Origin: Lachnoclostridium sp. UBA6475
GTDB lineage: Bacteria > Bacillota > Clostridia > Lachnospirales > Lachnospiraceae
Assembly (NCBI GenBank): GCA_002435545.1
Contig: DJNB01000195.1
Location: 1-6,711 of the forward strand
Direction: 5' to 3'
Length of the DNA stretch: 6,711 nt
Below, one piece after another: positions 1 through 5,966 of the stretch (positions within the stretch are counted from its first letter, which is position 1; every line of letters starts with the position of its first letter). The notes under the pieces are model-generated. The model did not search any database. It worked only from the letters and a program-made list of their open reading frames with translations, and was not told where the DNA came from. Both the position numbers and the translations under genes were made by a program.

Positions 1-1113
1 ATGCGGGATCCGGTGATCTATCGTATTGCACGTATGACACATCACAATACCGGTGACAAGTGGTGCATCTATCCGATGTATGATTTTGCGCACCCGATCG
101 AGGATGCGGTAGAAGGCATCAGCCATTCGATCTGTACGCTGGAATTTGAGGATCACCGCCCGTTGTACGACTGGGTTGTACGTGAATGTGAGTTTGAAGT
201 ACCGCCTCGTCAGATCGAATTTGCCAAGATGTACCTGACCAATGTAATCACCGGAAAACGATATATTAAGAAACTGGTAGAAGATGGCGTGGTAGACGGA
301 TGGGATGACCCTCGTCTTGTCTCCATCACAGCACTTCGCCGCCGTGGATTTACCGCTTCATCCATCCGTAAGTTTATGGAACTTGCCGGCGTATCAAAGA
401 GCAATAGTTCGGTAGATTATGCGATGCTTGAGTATTGTATCCGCGAAGATCTGAAGATGACGCAGCCTCGTATGATGGCGATCTTAGATCCGATCAAACT
501 GGTGATCACCAATTATCCGGAAGGACAGGTAGAATACCTGGATGTACCGAACAATCAGGAAAATCCGGAGATGGGTACGAGAAAAGTGCCATTTGCCAGA
601 GAACTTTACATCGAGCGAGACGACTTTATGATCGAGCCTCCTCGTAAATATTTCCGCCTGTTCCCCGGAAATGAAGTGCGTCTGATGAGTGCTTATTTTG
701 TCACCTGTCAGGATTATGTCACCGACGAAAATGGAAAGGTAACAGAGATTCATTGTACGTATGATCCGGAGACAAAGAGTGGTTCCGGATTTACCGGAAG
801 AAAAGTAAAAGGAACGATCCACTGGGTAGCTGCACCGACGGCTGTGACCGCGGAAGTGCGTTTGTATGAAAACCTTGTGGATGAAGAGAAAGGGGTTTAC
901 AATGAAGACGGTTCCGTCAACATTAACCCGGACTCTTTGAAAGTATTAGAGAATTGTTATGTGGAGCCGGCACTTGCGGAGGCAGAACCGGGAGACCGTT
1001 TCCAATTTATGAGAACCGGATATTTTTGTGTAGATACGAAGGATACAACCGAAGGACATCAGGTATTTAACCGTATCGTGTCCTTGAAGAGTTCTTATCG
1101 TCCGGGCAAATAA
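1..1113 (+). CDS. glnS: Glutaminyl-tRNA synthetase, C-terminal part (5' end outside window)
   Basis: The enzyme charges tRNA(Gln) with glutamine in the cytoplasm. The visible 370 residues align end to end with residues from about 185 of E. coli GlnRS. Shared blocks include MRDPVxYRI at residue 1, the WCIYPMYDF block at 21-29, CTLEF at 45-49, GWDDPR near 100 and RRRG near 113. Y27, C45 and Q71 correspond to E. coli Y211, C229 and Q255, the glutamine-pocket residues, so specificity for Gln rather than Glu is expected. The KMSKS-equivalent loop reads TGKRY (84-88) where E. coli has MSKRK. The catalytic lysine position (K86) is kept. From about residue 155 to the end is the two-lobed beta-barrel anticodon-binding region, and no YqeY-like domain is fused at the C-terminus. 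The first ATG is an internal Met at the window edge; roughly 185 N-terminal residues, including the HIGH motif, lie upstream. It appears to lead an operon, with the next start 22 nt after the stop. Confidence 0.96.
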   Translation: MRDPVIYRIARMTHHNTGDKWCIYPMYDFAHPIEDAVEGISHSICTLEFEDHRPLYDWVVRECEFEVPPRQIEFAKMYLTNVITGKRYIKKLVEDGVVDGWDDPRLVSITALRRRGFTASSIRKFMELAGVSKSNSSVDYAMLEYCIREDLKMTQPRMMAILDPIKLVITNYPEGQVEYLDVPNNQENPEMGTRKVPFARELYIERDDFMIEPPRKYFRLFPGNEVRLMSAYFVTCQDYVTDENGKVTEIHCTYDPETKSGSGFTGRKVKGTIHWVAAPTAVTAEVRLYENLVDEEKGVYNEDGSVNINPDSLKVLENCYVEPALAEAEPGDRFQFMRTGYFCVDTKDTTEGHQVFNRIVSLKSSYRPGK

Positions 1114-1135
1114 TCCGGAGAGAATGGAGGCAGTT

Positions 1136-1975
1136 ATGGGTAATTTGTTTGCAGGACTGGAAAGTCTTGGGTTGAACATCAAGGAGACCGTTGATGTTTA
1201 TGAAAAGGAAAAGAAAGAGAATCAGGATGCAGATGCCAAAAAAGCACAGGTGAAAGAGATTCAGGAAGAAGATCTTTTGTTTGACAAGACCTACACCTGT
1301 CCGGTCTGCGACCATGAATTTAAGAGTAAGATGGTTCGCACCGGAAAAGCAAAATTAGTATCTGCGGACACGGATTTACGCCCGAAATATCAGGGGATTG
1401 ACCCGCTTAAATACGATGCGATCCTCTGCCCAAAATGTGGATATGCATCACTGAACCGTTATTTTAATTTTGTGATGTCTTCCCAGGCGAAGATGATCCG
1501 TGAAAAAATTTCCGCTACATATCGTTATGTACCGGAAGGGGAGAAAGTGTATACGTATGATGAGGCGATCACCCGTCATAAGATGGCACTTCTCAATACA
1601 ATCGTAAAACATGGAAAAACGAGCGAAAGAGCGTACACCTGTCTTAAGATTGCCTGGCTTTTCCGCGGAAAGCGCGAAGAGATGATGCAGGGCGATTATA
1701 AAAAAGAAGAAGTGGCTGCGCTTTTGGCAGAGGAAAAAGAATTTTTGAAAAATGCCCACGAAGGTTTTGTCTCAGCTTTTTCGAAAGAAAATTTCCCAAT
1801 GTGCGGTATGGACGAATATACCGTGATGTATATGGTGGCAGAACTCGCACGCCGTATTGGAGATGTTGAGGAAGCAAAACGATGGGTATCCAAAGTTCTT
1901 GTGGCAAAAGATGCCAACCGCAGGATTAAAGATAAGGCATTGGCATTAAAAGAAGTGCTGCAGAAAGAAGAGTAA
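1136..1975 (+). CDS. DUF2225-like zinc-ribbon protein of unknown function
   Basis: The product is a 279-residue soluble protein without a signal peptide or membrane segment. After a charged, probably helical lead (residues 22-48, rich in K, E and D) come two Cys pairs, C55-P-V-C58 and C98-P-K-C101-G-Y, which look like the four ligands of a split zinc ribbon. The stretch between them matches what I remember of the clostridial DUF2225 family. The C-terminal part is helical, and about 225-275 (YMVAELARRIGD followed by EEAKRWVSKVL) resembles a TPR pair. The start is set at 1136 because GGAGG at 1126-1130 lies 5 nt before that ATG. The in-frame ATG at 1124 overlaps the ribosome binding site itself and is unlikely. 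The gene sits 22 nt after glnS and 38 nt before the permease gene, which suggests co-transcription. No function can be assigned; nucleic-acid or protein binding by the zinc ribbon is only a guess. Confidence 0.88.
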   Translation: MGNLFAGLESLGLNIKETVDVYEKEKKENQDADAKKAQVKEIQEEDLLFDKTYTCPVCDHEFKSKMVRTGKAKLVSADTDLRPKYQGIDPLKYDAILCPKCGYASLNRYFNFVMSSQAKMIREKISATYRYVPEGEKVYTYDEAITRHKMALLNTIVKHGKTSERAYTCLKIAWLFRGKREEMMQGDYKKEEVAALLAEEKEFLKNAHEGFVSAFSKENFPMCGMDEYTVMYMVAELARRIGDVEEAKRWVSKVLVAKDANRRIKDKALALKEVLQKEE

Positions 1976-2013
1976 GAAGAAACTTATTTCGGTTAGAATG
2001 GAGATTGTGACAA

Positions 2014-2868
2014 ATGGAATTATGGCTTGATATTTTTATGGATGCGTTGATTGACAGCATTAAATTATTTCCTTTTTTGCTGCTGACCTATCTGCTCATG
2101 GAGTATCTGGAGCATAAGACCAGCACAAAGACGAGGGCATGGATCCGGAAAGCAGGAAAACTTGGTCCTGTGGCAGGTGGTGTCGCGGGAGTCTTTCCAC
2201 AATGCGGTTTTTCGGTTGCAGCGTCGAATCTGTACTCCGGCGGGATCATTACAATGGGAACGCTGGTGGCTGTATTTTTATCAACATCGGACGAGATGCT
2301 GCCGATCTTTTTGTCGGAAGCAGTAGATGCAGGCACTATCCTGAAAGTCCTTGGAATTAAGCTTGTGACGGCAATCCTTACCGGATTCCTTGTAGACTTT
2401 GTGATGCGTTTCCATCCAAATTCAATTCAATACAAGAATTTTCATACGATGTGTGAAAGTGAACATTGTCATTGTGAGACCGGCATCGTGAAATCTGCGT
2501 TTACACATACGATTAAGATATTGCTGTTTATCTTTTTGTTTTCTCTTGTCATGAACTTTTTGATTGAAATTGGCGGAGAAGACCGGATTTCCGAATTTTT
2601 ATCGAGCCATGCGATGTTTGGACCGGTATTTGCGGCAATCGTCGGATTGATCCCGAACTGTGCCGCGTCGGTACTCATCACACAGATGTATCTGGGAGGG
2701 ATCCTGGATTTTGGTTCAATGATCTCAGGTCTGCTTGTAGGAGCAGGAGTTGGACTTTTGGTTTTATTCCGTACAAACAAAAGATGGAAAGAAAATCTTT
2801 CCATCCTTGGGATTGTATGGGCTGCCGGTGTATTTTGGGGAATGATCGTGAATTTATTCATCCATTGA
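2014..2868 (+). CDS. Multi-pass permease, putative arsenic/heavy-metal efflux family
   Basis: The product is a 284-residue inner membrane protein with about eight hydrophobic helices (roughly 12-33, 53-74, 76-101, 109-131, 163-187, 200-224, 229-252, 262-283). It has an internal duplication. F61-P-Q-C-G-F-S and a following L-Y-S-G-G-I in the first half are mirrored by I213-P-N-C-A-A-S and M-Y-L-G-G-I in the second half, as expected for a two-repeat transporter. A Cys and a Pro sit in each repeat (P62/C64, P214/C216). A hydrophilic loop at 144-156 carries C147, H151, C152, H153 and C154 and could bind metal. The overall pattern resembles the 10-TM putative arsenic/manganese efflux proteins (ArsP_2-like), recalled rather than searched. 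The substrate is not known. The ATG at 2014 follows GGAG (2000-2003) at a rather long 10-nt spacing. The stop overlaps the convergent gene by 15 bp, and codons 253-264 also contain that gene's probable terminator. Confidence 0.85.
   Translation: MELWLDIFMDALIDSIKLFPFLLLTYLLMEYLEHKTSTKTRAWIRKAGKLGPVAGGVAGVFPQCGFSVAASNLYSGGIITMGTLVAVFLSTSDEMLPIFLSEAVDAGTILKVLGIKLVTAILTGFLVDFVMRFHPNSIQYKNFHTMCESEHCHCETGIVKSAFTHTIKILLFIFLFSLVMNFLIEIGGEDRISEFLSSHAMFGPVFAAIVGLIPNCAASVLITQMYLGGILDFGSMISGLLVGAGVGLLVLFRTNKRWKENLSILGIVWAAGVFWGMIVNLFIH
2773..2805 (-). terminator. Intrinsic terminator for the minus-strand DUF6062-like gene, inside the permease CDS
   Basis: Read on the minus strand, GATGGAAAGA and TCTTTCCATC form a perfect 10-bp stem (2805-2796 with 2792-2783) closed by a 3-nt TTT loop. 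The tail TTTTGTTTGT runs from 2782 to 2773. It lies 49 nt beyond the TAA of the minus-strand gene. On the plus strand the same hairpin is followed by CTTGG, so it should act in one direction only. The helix is A/T-rich, so its strength is uncertain. The plus-strand sequence encodes the basic loop around R257-W258-K259 of the permease. Confidence 0.65.
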
Positions 2869-3576
2869 CAGGATGCCGTTTACCTTTGTCATGGCACGGG
2901 GAACGGCATCTTTTGACGTTTTCCAAGGAGCGTCGGTATTGCGGTAGTCAAATTTTTCGATAAACCACGCCAGTTCTTCTTCCATCCGCTTATAATTTTC
3001 TAAAAATACGCGGTTCAAGTCACTGGTAAAATCTTCCAATACATTGCCATGCAGATATTTTGGTGCTTCTTCAAAAAGCATTCCGTAGTGCTCTAAACAG
3101 AATCCCTTTGATTTTTTAAATTTTGTCACAAAAGCAGAATCTTCTTCATATAAGTAGAAAATGGTTGCAATGTACCGCTCATACACTCCTTTGATCCGGT
3201 CACAGATATAGCAGGAGTGGCTGATCTTGTCGGTAAAGGAAAAGAGTGAAGTTTCTTCTTTCTTGGAAAATAATCCGCCGGCACTTTTTCTGCCCTTTTT
3301 TTGTAATAATTCAATCTCTTTTATCATATTCTTCATGTGAGTATCCATGATGAGAGCAAGTCCAAGCCGGTTTTCAAAATCGTACATCATCTGCATATGG
3401 CGGGCGCAAAATCCGATCTTGTCTGTGGTAAGACGGATATCATCTTCCATATAGCTGGGACCCATCGCAAAGGCGACCGCGTCATTTTCCAGTTTTAATT
3501 TCATCGCGCACACGGGACATTCACAAGGTTTGTCAAAGATGTCATTTACGGGAATCGTGTATAATTGTTCTTTCAT
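2854..3576 (-). CDS. DUF6062-like protein with two tandem CxxC...CxxH modules
   Basis: The product is a 240-residue soluble protein with no signal peptide. It has two similar halves. The first has C20-x2-C23 and then GFC57-x2-H60. The second has C122-x2-C125 and then GFC160-x2-H163. The spacing from first to third ligand is 37 and 38 residues. Each module is followed by an amphipathic helical stretch, and the halves are joined by a Lys/Ser-rich linker at about 93-117. The geometry suggests two Cys3His metal sites, probably zinc, formed by gene-internal duplication. I recognise it as resembling DUF6062 proteins of Lachnospiraceae; the function is unknown. The start is placed at 3576 because GGAGG (3586-3582) lies 5 nt upstream, while the longer reading frame from 3615 begins inside the promoter -10 region. 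The gene is convergent with, and overlaps by 15 bp, the permease gene. Confidence 0.85.
   Translation of the reverse strand: MKEQLYTIPVNDIFDKPCECPVCAMKLKLENDAVAFAMGPSYMEDDIRLTTDKIGFCARHMQMMYDFENRLGLALIMDTHMKNMIKEIELLQKKGRKSAGGLFSKKEETSLFSFTDKISHSCYICDRIKGVYERYIATIFYLYEEDSAFVTKFKKSKGFCLEHYGMLFEEAPKYLHGNVLEDFTSDLNRVFLENYKRMEEELAWFIEKFDYRNTDAPWKTSKDAVPRAMTKVNGILSMDE
2871..2914 (+). terminator. Probable intrinsic terminator of the glnS operon, inside the convergent gene
   Basis: GATGCCGTT (2872-2880) pairs perfectly with AACGGCATC (2902-2910), extendable by a G-U pair at 2871/2911, and is followed directly by TTTT (2911-2914) and a further TTTT after GACG. The stem starts 3 nt after the permease stop codon. 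The loop is long (about 20 nt) but can form a few extra pairs. On the minus strand the helix is followed by CTGTCAATGG, without a T-run, so it should stop only plus-strand transcripts. It lies within codons for D223-A-V and N233-G-I of the opposing gene. Confidence 0.6.
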
Positions 3577-3605
3577 AGCTACCTCCGGGTGTTCTTTTAC
3601 GAAAT

Positions 3606-3634
3606 AGTATAGCATAAAGAGAAAAAGAAAGCAA
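3606..3634 (-). promoter_or_regulatory. Sigma-A promoter with extended -10 for the DUF6062-like gene
   Basis: On the minus strand TTGCTT (3634-3629) and TATACT (3611-3606) are separated by exactly 17 nt. A TGC directly before the -10 makes it an extended -10 element. Transcription would start near 3599, giving a leader of about 23 nt that contains the GGAGG site. Upstream on this strand, T- and A-tracts at about 3635-3660 could serve as an UP element. Confidence 0.75.
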
Positions 3635-3713
3635 AAAAGTAAGAAAAAAAGAGGATAAAAGAGATAAATTGTGAAAAACTAATAAAATGGAGAAAAATTC
3701 ATAGGCGTACGAC

Positions 3714-3742
3714 TTGCAAAAAACAACAGAAATGACTATTAT
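3714..3742 (+). promoter_or_regulatory. Sigma-A promoter of groES-groEL
   Basis: TTGCAA (3714-3719) and TATTAT (3737-3742) are spaced by 17 nt, close to the vegetative consensus. The predicted start is around 3748-3750, immediately before the CIRCE operator, the usual arrangement for HrcA-repressed chaperonin operons. About 70 nt of leader then precede groES. Confidence 0.8.
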
Positions 3743-3753
3743 TAAATCAATCG

Positions 3754-3780
3754 TTAGCACTCGGCAAAAGAGAGTGCTAA
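3754..3780 (+). promoter_or_regulatory. CIRCE operator (HrcA binding site)
   Basis: TTAGCACTC (3754-3762), 9-nt spacer, GAGTGCTAA (3772-3780) is a perfect match to the CIRCE inverted repeat. It begins only a few nucleotides after the predicted transcription start, so HrcA bound here would block groESL transcription at normal temperature. In RNA it can also form a 9-bp hairpin in the leader. hrcA itself is not in the window. Confidence 0.97.
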
Positions 3781-3818
3781 CAAATAAAGCGAAATGATCA
3801 TGATTGGAGGAAATAGAA

Positions 3819-4106
3819 ATGAAATTAGTACCTTTAGGTGACAGAGTTGTATTGCAGCAGTTAGAAGCAGAAGAAACTACAAAATCCGGTATCGTTCTTC
3901 CGGGTCAGGCACAGGAAAAACCACAGCAGGCTGAAGTCGTAGCGGTTGGACCAGGTGGTCTTGTAGATGGAAAAGAAGTTAAAATGGAAGTAAAAGTCGG
4001 CGATAAAGTGATTTATTCTAAATATGCAGGAACCGATGTAAAATTGGAAGAGAAAGAATATGTGATCGTTCGCCAGAGCGATATCGCAGCAATTGTGGAA
4101 GACTAA
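3819..4106 (+). CDS. groES: Co-chaperonin GroES (Hsp10)
   Basis: This 95-residue cytoplasmic protein forms the heptameric lid of the GroEL folding chamber. The family signature LVPLGDRVVLQ starts at residue 3. The mobile loop (about 16-33) carries the GroEL-contacting S23-G-I-V-L27 segment. The roof loop VGPGG lies around 43-47, and the C-terminus ends in SDIAAIVED. Length and sequence are typical throughout. The ATG at 3819 is chosen because GGAGG (3806-3810) lies 8 nt upstream; an in-frame TTG at 3804 overlaps that site and would add residues not found in the family. It is the first gene of the CIRCE-controlled operon, with groEL 89 nt downstream. Confidence 0.98.
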   Translation: MKLVPLGDRVVLQQLEAEETTKSGIVLPGQAQEKPQQAEVVAVGPGGLVDGKEVKMEVKVGDKVIYSKYAGTDVKLEEKEYVIVRQSDIAAIVED

Positions 4107-4130
4107 GAGATATCACTTACTGCGAGACAG

Positions 4131-4157
4131 TTTGCAGATCGTAAAAATTTGCAGATC
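4131..4157 (+). repeat. Short direct repeat in the groES-groEL spacer
   Basis: The 10-mer TTTGCAGATC occurs twice, at 4131-4140 and 4148-4157, 17 nt apart. The first copy also takes part in a small possible hairpin (4120-4125 with 4132-4137, 6 bp including one G-U pair). It could be a remnant duplication or a processing or attenuation site between the two genes. No function is shown by the sequence alone. Confidence 0.5.
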
Positions 4158-4164
4158 ATTAGAA

Positions 4165-4173
4165 TGTTATAAT
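4165..4173 (+). promoter_or_regulatory. Candidate extended -10 promoter immediately before groEL
   Basis: TGTTATAAT is a perfect extended -10 (TGn-TATAAT). No good -35 lies at 17 nt; the nearest TTGCAG (4149-4154) leaves only 13 nt. A start near 4180 would give a leader of about 16 nt containing the groEL GGAGG at 4183-4187. If real, it would supply groEL independently of the CIRCE operator. The AT-rich spacer makes a chance match possible. Confidence 0.35.
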
Positions 4174-4195
4174 AATTTAATTGGAGGTCTTAATC

Positions 4196-5821
4196 ATGGC
4201 AAAAGAAATTAAGTTTGGCGTAGATGCCAGAAAAGCACTGGAAACAGGTGTAAATAAATTAGCAGATACCGTACGTGTTACGCTGGGACCAAAAGGACGT
4301 AACGTTGTATTGGATAAATCCTTTGGTGCACCACTCATCACAAACGATGGTGTGACAATTGCAAAAGAGATTGAGTTGGAAGATGCTTTTGAAAATATGG
4401 GAGCACAGCTTGTAAAAGAAGTTGCAACAAAGACAAATGATGTAGCCGGAGATGGTACAACAACCGCTACCGTTCTTGCACAGGCAATGATCAACGAAGG
4501 TATGAAAAACCTTGCTGCCGGTGCAAACCCAATCGTTCTTCGTAAAGGTATGAAGAAAGCGACAGACTGCGCAGTAGAGGCAATCAAATCGATGAGTGAG
4601 ACTCTTTCCGGAAAAGAGCAGATTGCTAAGGTCGCAGCAATTTCCGCAGGCGACGAGCAGGTCGGCGAGATGGTCGCTGACGCAATGGAAAAAGTTTCCA
4701 ATGACGGCGTTATCACAATCGAAGAATCTAAGACAATGAAGACAGAACTTGACCTGGTTGAAGGTATGCAGTTTGACCGTGGTTATCTGTCCGCATATAT
4801 GGCAACCGATATGGATAAGATGGAAGCAAATCTGGAAAATCCATACATTTTGATCACAGACAAGAAGATTTCCAACATTCAGGAAATCCTTCCTCTGCTG
4901 GAGCAGATCGTACAGTCCAGTGCCAAACTTCTCATCATCGCAGAAGATGTAGAGGGCGAAGCACTCAGCACACTCGTATTGAACAAACTGCGTGGTACCT
5001 TCCAGGTAGTAGCTGTAAAAGCACCTGGTTATGGCGACCGCAGAAAAGAAATGCTCAAAGATATCGCAATCCTTACCGGCGGTCAGGTAATTACCGAAGA
5101 ACTTGGCCTTGATCTGAAAGACACAACAATGGATCAGTTAGGACGTGCAAAATCCGTTAAAGTCCAGAAAGAAAATACGATCATCGTAGACGGCGAGGGC
5201 GACAAAGCAGAGATTGAAGCTCGTGTATCCCAGATCCGTACACAGATCGAAGAGACAACTTCTGAATTTGATAAAGAAAAACTTCAGGAGAGACTTGCAA
5301 AACTGGCAGGCGGTGTTGCTGTTGTCCGCGTTGGTGCTGCAACAGAGACCGAGATGCAGGAAGCAAAACTTCGTATGGAAGATGCTTTGGCAGCGACAAG
5401 AGCAGCCGTAGAAGAAGGAATTATCGCAGGTGGTGGTTCTGCTTATATCCACGCATCCAAAGAAGTTGCTAAGATGGCAGCAGAGCTGGAAGGCGACGAG
5501 AAGACAGGTGCCAATATCATCCTGAAAGCTCTCGAAGCTCCTCTTCGCCGTATCGCAGAAAATGCAGGTCTGGAAGGATCCGTTATCATTGATAAAGTAA
5601 AAGAAGGAAAACCGGGATTCGGTTTCAATGCTTACACAGAGCAGTATGTAAACATGGTTGACAATGGAATTCTTGATCCTGCGAAGGTGACAAGAAGCGC
5701 ATTGCAGAATGCAACCAGCGTAGCATCTACCCTCTTGACAACAGAGTCCGTAGTTGCTAATATTAAAGAAGATACACCGGCTATGCCGGCAGGTGGTGCC
5801 CCAGGCATGGGCATGATGTAA
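4196..5821 (+). CDS. groEL: Chaperonin GroEL (Hsp60)
   Basis: This 541-residue cytoplasmic ATPase forms the double-ring folding chamber capped by GroES. Nucleotide-site motifs are intact: LGPKGRN (30-36), NDGVTIAKEI with D51, and GDGTTT with D86 (E. coli D87). The intermediate-domain MEDALAATRAAVEEG near 394-408 holds the hydrolysis Asp, followed by AGGG. The apical domain spans roughly 190-374 and includes the YGDRRKEML stretch. The C-terminus ends in a Gly/Met-rich tail (GGAPGMGMM), shorter than the (GGM)4M of E. coli. ATG 4196 follows GGAGG (4183-4187) by 8 nt; the in-frame TTG at 4181 overlaps that site and is rejected. It is co-transcribed with groES and shares its CIRCE control. A possible extra promoter lies just upstream. 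The stop codon is the first base-paired part of a nested terminator hairpin. Confidence 0.99.
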   Translation: MAKEIKFGVDARKALETGVNKLADTVRVTLGPKGRNVVLDKSFGAPLITNDGVTIAKEIELEDAFENMGAQLVKEVATKTNDVAGDGTTTATVLAQAMINEGMKNLAAGANPIVLRKGMKKATDCAVEAIKSMSETLSGKEQIAKVAAISAGDEQVGEMVADAMEKVSNDGVITIEESKTMKTELDLVEGMQFDRGYLSAYMATDMDKMEANLENPYILITDKKISNIQEILPLLEQIVQSSAKLLIIAEDVEGEALSTLVLNKLRGTFQVVAVKAPGYGDRRKEMLKDIAILTGGQVITEELGLDLKDTTMDQLGRAKSVKVQKENTIIVDGEGDKAEIEARVSQIRTQIEETTSEFDKEKLQERLAKLAGGVAVVRVGAATETEMQEAKLRMEDALAATRAAVEEGIIAGGGSAYIHASKEVAKMAAELEGDEKTGANIILKALEAPLRRIAENAGLEGSVIIDKVKEGKPGFGFNAYTEQYVNMVDNGILDPAKVTRSALQNATSVASTLLTTESVVANIKEDTPAMPAGGAPGMGMM

Positions 5822-5884
5822 ACCATCCGCAAGCAAATCAAGCGCCCACCGAAAGGTGGGCATTTGATTTGAACGGATGGTTTA
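5819..5884 (+). terminator. Nested groESL terminator hairpin starting at the groEL stop codon
   Basis: Three stacked helices are visible. The inner one is GCCCACC (5844-5850) with GGTGGGC (5855-5861), 7 bp capped by a GAAA tetraloop. The middle one is CAAATCAAG (5834-5842) with TTTGATTTG (5863-5871), 9 bp with one G-U. The outer one is TAAACCATCCG (5819-5829) with CGGATGGTTTA (5874-5884), 11 perfect bp that include the stop codon. The inner hairpin with its T-rich right flank (ATTTGATTT) can act as an intrinsic terminator. In the fully folded form those U residues are paired, and no T-run follows 5884, so termination may be partial. Confidence 0.75.
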
Positions 5885-5886
5885 GC

Positions 5887-5951
5887 GATACGCGGATAAG
5901 CCGCGGAGAAGCGCGGGAGCGCGGGCACGCCCGGAGGGGCGTGGAAGCGTA
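5887..5951 (+). repeat. GC-rich structured repeat, copy 1 (with extra 11 nt)
   Basis: This copy is much more GC-rich than the surrounding genes. It can fold into CGCG-GGAG-CGCG (5912-5923), then CACGCCC-GGAG-GGGCGTG (5926-5943), two hairpins that both show a GGAG loop. A closing stem TACGC (5889-5893) with GCGTA (5947-5951) encloses them. Compared with copy 2 it has 11 extra nt near its 5' end. These create an additional possible hairpin, CGCGG-ATAAG-CCGCG (5891-5905), that competes with the closing stem. The 43-nt core 5908-5950 matches 5977-6019 at 41 positions. Confidence 0.8.
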
Positions 5952-5966
5952 GAGCTAAAAAGATGA

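Noticed and set aside
3577..3615. 13-residue N-terminal extension of the minus-strand DUF6062-like protein
   Set aside because: It would begin at the promoter -10, upstream of the predicted transcription start; GGAGG 5 nt before ATG 3576 fixes the start.
4177..4716. 179-codon minus-strand open frame opposite the groEL 5' end
   Set aside because: Shadow of groEL codon bias; Ser/Ala/Thr-rich composition and no start signals.
5138..5863. 241-codon open frame on the minus strand opposite groEL
   Set aside because: It is antisense to a strongly conserved gene, lacks a ribosome binding site and its Cys/Ser-rich product looks like a complement of groEL codons.
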